This document shows positions 1 through 7,557 of a stretch of 64,000 nucleotides of DNA, one piece after another (position 1 is the stretch's first letter; every line of letters starts with the position of its first letter). The DNA comes from Cytophagaceae bacterium (GTDB taxonomy: Bacteria > Bacteroidota > Bacteroidia > Cytophagales > Flexibacteraceae). Below the pieces are notes generated by a model. That model had not been told where the DNA came from, made no database searches, and saw only the letters and a list, made by a program, of their open reading frames with translations. The position numbers were made by a program, and so were the translations under genes. The stretch lies in NCBI GenBank assembly GCA_947458545.1, contig CANGYH010000001.1, positions 558,001 through 622,000 of the forward strand, read 5' to 3'.

Positions 1-1679
1 CCCATCAATGGTGCCAAGGCATACGCCGCCATTCGATTGTTAGTCGCTGCGCTTGCCGGCATTTTTCCATGGAAGGAAAAAACCATTGTTTCACCAGCCC
101 GGACTACAGGAAGAAGCCACATGGCAACCCCATTGATGGTCGTAGTGGAGTTAAGAGCGCTATCCAGCCGAGCAAATTGAAACCTTGGTTGCAAGCTGTC
201 TATCAAGGATTGACGACTTCCAAATGCCTTTAGATAAAATCCCCACCTTACTTCGGCTCCTTCAGGCAGTTGGATAACAACAGGAATGCTTCGCGCATCA
301 ATATTCCCTTGATTCTGGATAACTACCTGAAAGGGCGTCCAGGTATTAATACGTATGGCCGGGTAGGTAATGAGCTCAGCCGTAACCAGTGGGGGCCTGC
401 CCCCTTCTATGCGGAAAGCTCTGGCCAATACAATGACCGTGTCCGGCCTACCTCTGAATGTCGCCTCCAGGTTGAAGGTACCTGTATCTAATCCGTTAAA
501 ATCAAAGCTTATAAGCAGGTTTCGACCTTCCGTCTGCACAAGACCTGTGTCTAGCACAATGGGGGCACGCCCTCCAAAAGTAGGTACCAGCCTTAACCGC
601 GTGCTGTCTGTAAATGCCTCGCCGGTTATCCTAAGCGTGGCAGTGCCAATGTTGCCGACGGCAGAAGGGGCAATTGCAGTAAGTCTGGGCCTGGTAATGG
701 TAAACGTCCTGGTTTGCAGCGGCGTCCACCTGCCAGAAGAGTCAGCTATCCTTAGCGATAGCCTATGATCGCCCAAGGATAACCCTGTCATCGAAATTCC
801 GCGGATGATATCTACCTCGGCACCAGGTGTGAAACCTATTACTCGAGTAGCGCGGCCTGGGCCTGGATCTCTACCGTCTAAGAAATACTCGGCTTTGGCT
901 AGGCCCCTTCGGCTGTTAGCCTGTGAAGCACTAAGGATGAAAAAGGGGCTAGACCTAACAGCTCCCCAACGCCCCAAGCTATCTGCCATGCGTATACCAA
1001 AGGTGTGGTAGCCCGGTTGCAGCCCTGATGTACCTGCAGAGGCCGTAAATAAGGCTGAGTCTCCTACGATGGCACTTGGCAGGCGGGTAGCCCTCCCAGG
1101 GCCTGGATCTGTATCTATGAACCACTCAGCTCTTGACAAGCGGGCCTTTGTACGGGCAATAGGAGTTCTTATTATCCAGAATACTCGGGCTAGTTGCACG
1201 CCCCATGTGCCGCCTGCATCTTTAAAGCGCACACCAAGGGTATGGATACCATCTGACAAAACAGCTACAGGAACACTCAGGTTCACGTCCACCGAATCTG
1301 CATTGGGTACCGCTGCTATCCGGATTCCATTACCAGGGCCAGGGTCTGTATCAATAAAATACTCGCCAGCGGCGATTCTAGGGGCGGGGCCTTGTGTGGC
1401 TGGCACGCGCACAACCATATACCACCTGCTGGTGGCAACACCCCAACGCCCACGAGCTTTGGCCCGCATGCCCAAGACATGGATACCTTCTGAAACTGCG
1501 CCCCCCGATAGGTTGAAGGTCCGGTCAATACTGTCTGCCGGGGTTATGCTTAGCGGTGTACCGAGGCCTACGCCCGGGTCTGCGTCAACAAAATACTCCA
1601 GGCTCGTAATCGTCTGGCCACTGACATTGCAGGCAAAGCAAAACCAAAGGCCCAGCGCCCAAAAAAGTACCTTTCTCAT
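1..1679 (-). CDS. Secreted multi-repeat protein (C-terminus beyond window)
   Basis: This partial gene starts at ATG 1679 and runs off the left edge with about 559 visible residues and no stop. A signal peptide (MRKVLFWALGLWFCF...) opens the protein. Four tandem repeats of about 78 residues follow, each beginning with a variant of EYFIDTDPGPG and ending with a GxHxxxxRxxDxxGRW-like segment. After them comes an IPT/TIG-like segment (ITRPRLTAIAPSAVG onward), then a CARDB/DUF11-like beta-sandwich (PAIRINTWTPFQVVIQNQG). Such repeats occur in large exported Bacteroidota proteins that often carry a type IX secretion signal, but the C-terminus is outside the window. The gene lies 12 bases after the beta-helix gene on the same strand, so the two probably form an operon. 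The biochemical role is unknown, and an adhesin or surface structural protein is a guess. Confidence 0.8.
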   Translation of the reverse strand, partial: MRKVLFWALGLWFCFACNVSGQTITSLEYFVDADPGVGLGTPLSITPADSIDRTFNLSGGAVSEGIHVLGMRAKARGRWGVATSRWYMVVRVPATQGPAPRIAAGEYFIDTDPGPGNGIRIAAVPNADSVDVNLSVPVAVLSDGIHTLGVRFKDAGGTWGVQLARVFWIIRTPIARTKARLSRAEWFIDTDPGPGRATRLPSAIVGDSALFTASAGTSGLQPGYHTFGIRMADSLGRWGAVRSSPFFILSASQANSRRGLAKAEYFLDGRDPGPGRATRVIGFTPGAEVDIIRGISMTGLSLGDHRLSLRIADSSGRWTPLQTRTFTITRPRLTAIAPSAVGNIGTATLRITGEAFTDSTRLRLVPTFGGRAPIVLDTGLVQTEGRNLLISFDFNGLDTGTFNLEATFRGRPDTVIVLARAFRIEGGRPPLVTAELITYPAIRINTWTPFQVVIQNQGNIDARSIPVVIQLPEGAEVRWGFYLKAFGSRQSLIDSLQPRFQFARLDSALNSTTTINGVAMWLLPVVRAGETMVFSFHGKMPASAATNNRMAAYALAPLM

Positions 1680-1691
1680 AATTGAGAGGGC

Positions 1692-2726
1692 TTAGCGACC
1701 TTTTTGAGCCTTTACTCGAACCTGCAGTGTGCCACCAGGCGCCACACTTGGGTTCAGGATATTAACCATCTCGACGTAGGGCAGCTGTCCGTCATTAGAA
1801 AGCTGGTGATACCAAGGGTATAGCCCACCAGTTGGCCCTATGTTGGTGCCGTCTGTCCCTGCGTTGCGGCCGGGGCTGCTGTTTTGCAACCTGTAGTCGC
1901 TATTTACATCGAAATTGGTAGTGGTTGATAACGCACCAACAAATTGGGGGTCTTGATTTAGGTTGTTAGCACCCACATTAGTACCATAAGGTAATGGGTT
2001 GGTACTGGTCCCAAAGTAAATGTTGTTGTTAAAGGTGCAGTTTGTAGCGCCCGACATACTTCCACCAATGAATATGTTGTTGATGATATTACAGTTGTTG
2101 GCATCGCTAATTCCCCCACCGGGAATAAACAGATTATTAGAAATAAGATCACGACTACGTGCGCCATTAATACCGCCAATAACTATGTTATTAGTAATCA
2201 GCACATTGGAACTGTAAGTACCACCAGCCAGTCGGATGGAGTTTACCCGGCAGTTCTTTATTAGAAAATTTCGGCAAGATCCAAAACGCATATCTAAGGC
2301 ACGTCCTACATCTGAGTCAGTAATCGTTATATTTCTTAAAAAACCCCTAAAATAGGTTTCATCCCATAGGTATAACCCGATGATTTGAGTGCCAGAAGCA
2401 GAACCAAAGCTGTTGGAGTCTAGAGTAATTCCAACAGTTGCCTTTAACCGTTGGCTAAATTGGCCTATAACAGGAGGGTTAGGGTCAAGGCCAGGCCCCA
2501 TGAGTACGAGCCGCTTGGTTATTACCTGGCTACCACTGTAAATGTCTTGCGAAACCGAGAAAAGCAAGGTATCACCCGCGCGGCTGGCCAAATAGGCAGC
2601 ATCAAACGTGGTGTATTGCGCCGGTATGAGCGGATTATTGCTAACCGTAAGGATGGTAGCATGCGAAGGCTGGTTCAGGGCGAACAGAGAGAGCAGCAGG
2701 CAGAGAAGGTGTAGTCTTGACATCAT
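1692..2726 (-). CDS. Secreted right-handed beta-helix repeat protein
   Basis: The 344-residue protein has an N-terminal signal peptide (LHLLCLLLSLFALNQPSHA). Most of the rest is short Asn- and Ile-rich strands such as NNIVIGGINGARSRDLISNN and NCNIINNIFIGG, the pattern of a right-handed parallel beta-helix (pectin lyase-like fold). No catalytic site can be named, and many such proteins are carbohydrate-binding or structural rather than enzymes. The C-terminus (LNPSVAPGGTLQVRVKAQKGR) does not look like a type IX sorting domain. Two adjacent ATGs (2726 and 2723) are equally possible starts. The AT-rich 2727-2880 stretch upstream probably holds the promoter. The repeat-protein gene follows after 12 bases. 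Confidence 0.75.
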   Translation of the reverse strand: MMSRLHLLCLLLSLFALNQPSHATILTVSNNPLIPAQYTTFDAAYLASRAGDTLLFSVSQDIYSGSQVITKRLVLMGPGLDPNPPVIGQFSQRLKATVGITLDSNSFGSASGTQIIGLYLWDETYFRGFLRNITITDSDVGRALDMRFGSCRNFLIKNCRVNSIRLAGGTYSSNVLITNNIVIGGINGARSRDLISNNLFIPGGGISDANNCNIINNIFIGGSMSGATNCTFNNNIYFGTSTNPLPYGTNVGANNLNQDPQFVGALSTTTNFDVNSDYRLQNSSPGRNAGTDGTNIGPTGGLYPWYHQLSNDGQLPYVEMVNILNPSVAPGGTLQVRVKAQKGR

Positions 2727-2996
2727 GGCTAGTTGGAATTAGACAGTGCTAAGTAAGTATTACATATTGGTTTACACAAATGATATTTGATTCTTAATAT
2801 AGAGAACCAATATTGTATACATTTTTCCGAATTTTGTATATCTTAAATAAGATAAATATAAACTATTGCAAGTGAATTCATATCACTTAAACCTATCCTT
2901 TGTCTAGTTATCGAAGTATCAATTTCCCGGTCTGTGCTAATCGTTGGATGATCAAGAGCAGAACCTTTAGCATTGCAAATCATCATATTTGCATCT

Positions 2997-4319
2997 ATGC
3001 GATACATCCCCTACGTGCTTGCCCTGTTGGCCGCAGCTCCTGCTTGGGCTCAGAACAACAGCCCGGCTGCCGCACAGGCTGCGCCGGTGGTGGTAGAAGG
3101 TGCCACCGTCCATGTGGGCGACGGGCAAGTGCTTGCGCCGGGGTATGTGGTGTTTGCCGCAGGCAAAATCACGGCCGTGGGGGCTGGTGCACCCGGGCAA
3201 GTGCCTGCAGGGGCGGTGCGCATCTCGGCACAAGGCAAGCATGTGTATCCTGGCCTGGTGTTGGTGAACAATACGATGGGGCTGGATGAGGTGGCCTCCG
3301 TCCGCGCCACGCACGACTATGCCGAGGTAGGCGATGCCTCGCCCGAGGTGCTGGCCACCACGGCTTACAACGCTGCCTCCGAGCTTATAGAGACGGCCCG
3401 GGCCAACGGGGTGCTCACCGCCATGGTAACGCCCTCTGCCGGGGGCAACAACCTGGCACCTGGGCGCGCCGGCCTTGTCCAACTTGATGCCTGGACGACG
3501 GATGGCGCGGTGATGCGTCGCTCGGTAGGGGTTATGCTGGCCATGCCACCAAGGTATGCCAACACGGGCTGGTGGGCAGAGCCAGGTGCGTCGGTGGTAA
3601 ACGAGGGCCGCACTGCTGCCCTGGCCAAGCTGAAACAACTGCTGGCCGATGCCCAAAGCTATTGCCAAGCACCCAAGGGCAGCCGCCCTTACAACGAGCG
3701 GCTGGAGGCCTTTAGAAACGCCTTTTCAGGCACGGAGGCCGTGTTTATTGACGCCCCCAACGCCCGAGAGATCCTGGAGGCCGTGCAACTTGCCCGCGGC
3801 TATGGGTTTGCCAAGGTGGTGGTAATGGCCGACGCCAGCGCCGTGCGCGTAGCAGACTTTTTGGCCCGGGAGCGCGTACCGGTCATCCTCAAGCGCATCC
3901 ACAGCCTCCCCAGCCGGGGCGACGCGCCCTACGATGAGGTATTTACCGCGCCTGCCCTGCTGCGTGCCGCCGGGGTAGATGTTGCCCTAGACATTAGCGG
4001 AGACATGGAGCCCATGCACGCCCGGAACCTGGGCCTGATGGCTGGCACAGCAACAGGCTTTGGGCTCACAGAAGAGCAGGCGCTTGAAGCCGTGAGCCTG
4101 GCGCCCGCACGTATGCTGGGGGTAGAGCGGCAGCTTGGCTCGCTGGCCGTGGGCAAAGACGCCACCTTGTTTATTGCCGATGGGTCTTTTGCAGACATAG
4201 CGCAAGGGCGGGTGCGGCAGGCATTTATCCAAGGGCGCAACGTTGACCTGAACACCCGGCAGAAAGATCTGTATCGGAAGTATGCCAACCGTTACGGGCA
4301 GCAGATGGAGGCCAATTAG
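2997..4319 (+). CDS. Secreted amidohydrolase-like protein lacking the HxH metal motif
   Basis: The protein has a signal peptide (MRYIPYVLALLAAAPAWAQ) and then a fold typical of imidazolonepropionase-like amidohydrolases: a small beta domain (VVVEGATVHVGDGQVLAPG), a barrel, and the C-terminal signature LGSLAVGKDATLFIADG. Where active family members have PGxxDxHxH, this one reads YPGLVLVNNTMG, so the first two metal-binding histidines are absent. The late Asp motif also looks replaced (ALDISGDMEP). Related Bacteroidota proteins with this substitution are often annotated simply as amidohydrolase, so it may be non-hydrolytic or use another site. ATG 2997 is preferred over an in-frame TTG at 2973 because the signal peptide begins there. 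No clear partner gene is nearby. Confidence 0.75.
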   Translation: MRYIPYVLALLAAAPAWAQNNSPAAAQAAPVVVEGATVHVGDGQVLAPGYVVFAAGKITAVGAGAPGQVPAGAVRISAQGKHVYPGLVLVNNTMGLDEVASVRATHDYAEVGDASPEVLATTAYNAASELIETARANGVLTAMVTPSAGGNNLAPGRAGLVQLDAWTTDGAVMRRSVGVMLAMPPRYANTGWWAEPGASVVNEGRTAALAKLKQLLADAQSYCQAPKGSRPYNERLEAFRNAFSGTEAVFIDAPNAREILEAVQLARGYGFAKVVVMADASAVRVADFLARERVPVILKRIHSLPSRGDAPYDEVFTAPALLRAAGVDVALDISGDMEPMHARNLGLMAGTATGFGLTEEQALEAVSLAPARMLGVERQLGSLAVGKDATLFIADGSFADIAQGRVRQAFIQGRNVDLNTRQKDLYRKYANRYGQQMEAN

Positions 4320-4361
4320 CCAACCTTGGCCCAGCACCCGTAAGGGCCCGAGCGGGTATGG

Positions 4362-4369
4362 TATCTTTG
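4362..4369 (+). promoter_or_regulatory. Bacteroidota -7 promoter element (TATCTTTG)
   Basis: This is an exact match to TAnnTTTG. It lies inside the upstream in-frame ATG context at 4358, so it argues that translation begins at ATG 4394 rather than 4358. The expected transcription start is about 7 bases downstream. Confidence 0.55.
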
Positions 4370-4393
4370 GCTCCATCAAACCCCAAATACGGC

Positions 4394-5782
4394 ATGGCCA
4401 GCCGCCCGATACCTACTGAGAGCAAGTTCCAACAATTGGCAGAGGCCCTTGGGGCCGGTGTTTTTGCCGATAAGAAATCTGTTGCCGGGCATCAACTGCT
4501 AGAGGCCCTGCCGAGCAAGCAGGTAAATCTATTGGTTATTTACCGCCTCAAAGAGCGGTGGGAGCATGAAGCCCAGGCCTTGCGCAGCCCCTTCTTCGAC
4601 TACGAAGCGCCCGCCGTGCGAGATGCGCAGAAGAAGTTCTTAAACATACTGAGCCAGCACATCAGGCTAGAGCAGCCTGCCTACCAGGGCTTGCTGCAAC
4701 AGGCCCTGCATGATGCCTGGCACCTGGCAGCCAGGCCGGCGACGTTCATTACCTCCCTGGTGGAGCCCCTGGCCAAGCCGGGCCTGCAATTAGAGCAGGT
4801 AGAGGCGCTGGGAAAGTACATCCTCTTCCATGGAGAGCTTTTCAGGCAAGTGCTGAAGGAGTTGAGCCTAACGGGCCGCAAAGAGTTTCTTAAAGGCGAC
4901 TTGCTGCGGCAGCTTCAGCAATCGGAGGACCGCCTGCCTGATGCCACCAAGGCCAAGTACCTGGACGAATACACCTACTTTTTGAGCGCCACCGGCATTG
5001 ATTTGGACGATGCCCTGCCCACCGCCGAAGAAGCTCCTGCTGAAGAAACCGAATCACCGGCTGAGGAAGGCTTTGCCTTGGATAGCCTACTGGCAGCCAT
5101 GCCCGCAGAGCCAGAGCCTGAAGCAGAACTCCTCGCCGCCCCTGCCTACGCAAATCAATCAGAGCTAGCAGTTGCTGACCCCTTGCCTGCGCCAACTCTA
5201 GAAGTCGAGCCCCTGCAGGAAGAGTCCGCCGCAGAGCCGGCAACCCTCCAACCAACTTTTGAAGCACCACTAACTACTGCCACCACCGCATTGCTTTGGC
5301 CAGAAGCCAAACAAGAAGACGAGGAAGTGGTACGCACCGAGGCTGAGGAAGACGTTGAGGAGACGCCCCTTGCAGCGGCAGAGCCTTTTGTCTCTGAGAC
5401 TTTTCCCGAGGTCCACGTGCCTAAGGAGGTACCCACCGCGGCAAACAAAAACCTGTTTACCCAAGAGCCGGAAGAGAGCCTGGCAGACAGACTCGGCAAG
5501 CAGTCTGCGGCAGAGGGGCTGTATGCCAAGGTCACTGCGGCACAGACCGAGAACCTGCACGCCATCATCGCCATCGGAGACCGCTATATGATGGTGGATC
5601 AGCTATTTGGCGGAGATATGGCCGCCTACTCGCTTGCCGTGAGCCAGGTGAATGGCATGGCTGGCCTGCAACCGGCCTTGCACTACCTCTGGGAAGAGGT
5701 AGCACCTAACTACAACTGGAATCCAGAGTCTGAAGGATATAAAACGCTGCAAACGGCGCTGCGCCGCAAGTTTGCCGACTAA
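4394..5782 (+). CDS. Conserved hypothetical protein with acidic linker
   Basis: I do not recognise a named family. The 462-residue protein has no signal peptide or membrane segment. Residues 1 to about 210 are predicted alpha-helical. Residues about 215 to 350 form a long Glu/Ala/Pro-rich, probably disordered linker. The last hundred or so residues are a compact helical domain (SLADRLGKQSAAEGLYAKV, then DRYMMVDQLFGGDMAAYSLA) of a type seen at the C-terminus of uncharacterised Bacteroidota proteins. ATG 4358 is rejected as the start because it falls within a promoter element. glyS begins 53 bases downstream without an obvious terminator between, so the two may be cotranscribed. Confidence 0.7.
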   Translation: MASRPIPTESKFQQLAEALGAGVFADKKSVAGHQLLEALPSKQVNLLVIYRLKERWEHEAQALRSPFFDYEAPAVRDAQKKFLNILSQHIRLEQPAYQGLLQQALHDAWHLAARPATFITSLVEPLAKPGLQLEQVEALGKYILFHGELFRQVLKELSLTGRKEFLKGDLLRQLQQSEDRLPDATKAKYLDEYTYFLSATGIDLDDALPTAEEAPAEETESPAEEGFALDSLLAAMPAEPEPEAELLAAPAYANQSELAVADPLPAPTLEVEPLQEESAAEPATLQPTFEAPLTTATTALLWPEAKQEDEEVVRTEAEEDVEETPLAAAEPFVSETFPEVHVPKEVPTAANKNLFTQEPEESLADRLGKQSAAEGLYAKVTAAQTENLHAIIAIGDRYMMVDQLFGGDMAAYSLAVSQVNGMAGLQPALHYLWEEVAPNYNWNPESEGYKTLQTALRRKFAD

Positions 5783-5835
5783 GCCCGCACTCGGCCCGCA
5801 TCCGAATATTCTACGCCCCACCCCAACCCGCCCTT

Positions 5836-7314
5836 ATGGAGGCCCAAGCAACTACAACGCCCACCTTCGAGCTAAAAGACATCATCAGCCATGCCAAGGA
5901 GTATGGCTTCGTTTTCCCATCGTCTGAACTCTACGACGGCTTGCAGGCCGTGTACGACTATGGCCAAAACGGGGTACAGCTCAAAAACAACCTGAAGCAG
6001 CTATGGTGGAAAGCCATGACCCAGGCCCAGCAGTCTATCGTCGGGATTGACGCCTCCATTTTCATGCACCCGCTGACGTGGAAAGCCTCCGGCCATGTAG
6101 ATGCCTTTAACGACCCCATGATCGACAACAAGGATAGCAAGAAACGCTACCGGGCCGATCAACTGCTGGAGACTAAGGCAGAGGCGTATGCCGAAGCCGG
6201 GACACCCGAAAAAGGCACCGCCCTGCTCCATGAAATGGCCCGCCTGCTGGATGCCAACGACCTGGCCGGCGTGCGAGACCTCATCCTGGCAGAAGACATC
6301 CGCTGCCCCATCTCAGGCACCAAAAACTGGACGGACGTACGGCAGTTCAACCTCATGTTCTCTACCCAGGTGGGCTCTGTGGCTGAGGATGCCGACGTAA
6401 TCTACCTGCGGCCCGAGACAGCCCAGGGCATCTTTGTCAATTACCTGAACGTGCAGAAGACGGGGCGGATGAAAATCCCCTTCGGCATTGCGCAGATTGG
6501 CAAGGCCTTCCGAAACGAAATCGTGGCGCGGCAGTTCACCTTCCGCATGCGCGAGTTTGAGCAGATGGAGATGCAGTTCTTCGTCCGCCCCGGTACGGAA
6601 GGCGAGTGGTATGACCACTGGAAAGAGCAGCGCATGCGCTTCCACCAGGCCATCGGCATAGCCCCCGGCCACCTGCGCTACCACGACCACGAGAAACTGG
6701 CACACTACGCCAAGGCCGCCGTGGATGTGGAGTATAAGTTTCCCTTCGGTTTCAAAGAGATAGAAGGCATCCACAGCCGGACGGACTTTGACCTAAAGAG
6801 CCACCAAGAGCTAAGCGGTAAGAAAATCCAGTACTTCGACAACGAGCTGAACCAGAACTACATCCCCTACGTCATCGAGACCTCCGTCGGGGCTGACCGC
6901 CTTTTCTTGGCCACCTTCTGCGAGGCCCTCAAAACCGTCGTTACGGGCGAAGGCGAGCAGGCCCGCGAGCGCACCATCCTGGACCTGCACCCGGCCCTGG
7001 CACCCGTCAAGGCAGCCATCTTGCCGCTGACCAAAAAGGACGGCCTGCCAGAAAAAGGCGAGGCCATCTACAAGGCCCTGCGCACCGAGTTTGAGTGCTA
7101 CTTCGAGGAGAAAGACTCCATTGGCAAGCGCTATACCCGGCAAGATTTGATAGGCACCCCCTTCTGCATAGCCGTAGACCACCAGTCGCTAGAGGATGAT
7201 ACGGTAACGGTGCGGCACCGCAACTCGGGCCAACAAGAGCGATTGCCGATTGCCGCCTTGGCCGATACCATCGGAAAACAGGTAAGCCTTACTTCCATAT
7301 TGCGGAATTTATAA
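5836..7314 (+). CDS. glyS: Glycyl-tRNA synthetase (single-chain, dimeric type)
   Basis: This 492-residue cytoplasmic class II synthetase attaches glycine to tRNA-Gly. The N-terminus (AKEYGFVFPSSELYDGL, YDYGQNGVQLKNNLKQLWW) and the class II motif 2 region (GKAFRNEIVARQFTFRMREFEQMEMQFF) are typical of the alpha2-type enzyme found in eukaryotes, archaea and many bacteria including Bacteroidota. Motif 3 is near ETSVGADRLFLA, and the anticodon-binding domain occupies roughly the last 110 residues. Length is normal for the family. A strong terminator follows at 7341. Confidence 0.96.
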   Translation: MEAQATTTPTFELKDIISHAKEYGFVFPSSELYDGLQAVYDYGQNGVQLKNNLKQLWWKAMTQAQQSIVGIDASIFMHPLTWKASGHVDAFNDPMIDNKDSKKRYRADQLLETKAEAYAEAGTPEKGTALLHEMARLLDANDLAGVRDLILAEDIRCPISGTKNWTDVRQFNLMFSTQVGSVAEDADVIYLRPETAQGIFVNYLNVQKTGRMKIPFGIAQIGKAFRNEIVARQFTFRMREFEQMEMQFFVRPGTEGEWYDHWKEQRMRFHQAIGIAPGHLRYHDHEKLAHYAKAAVDVEYKFPFGFKEIEGIHSRTDFDLKSHQELSGKKIQYFDNELNQNYIPYVIETSVGADRLFLATFCEALKTVVTGEGEQARERTILDLHPALAPVKAAILPLTKKDGLPEKGEAIYKALRTEFECYFEEKDSIGKRYTRQDLIGTPFCIAVDHQSLEDDTVTVRHRNSGQQERLPIAALADTIGKQVSLTSILRNL

Positions 7315-7340
7315 AACAGGTCTTTTTCTTAAGGCCGTGA

Positions 7341-7380
7341 GGGGCAGCCTTTTACCAGAAAGGTTGCCCCTTTTTCTTTT
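7341..7380 (+). terminator. Rho-independent terminator after glyS
   Basis: An 11-base stem (GGGGCAGCCTT with AAGGTTGCCCC, one G-U pair) is followed by a T-rich run, 26 bases after the glyS stop. Confidence 0.85.
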
Positions 7381-7557
7381 TGGTTAGGTTGCCATCGGGC
7401 GCACATCGTCTGCTAGTTGGCGCCCATCCTTACATCCGTATGGGCGAGGGGCTGCCAGGCATAGGTCTGGCAAGGAAGCGTTGCTACATTGTGTCTATAA
7501 AGTAGGTAGCTAACAAGTGCACACAGGCAAAACACAGCAGCACTCAGACTTTCCGGC

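Noticed and set aside
1200-1679. CRISPR-like spaced repeats at the left edge
   Set aside because: The spaced similarity comes from protein repeats in an open reading frame; the DNA copies are imperfect and not uniform.
1069-1695. Plus-strand open frame over the left-edge repeat gene
   Set aside because: The minus strand encodes a signal peptide and four consistent repeats there; the plus frame has no motifs.
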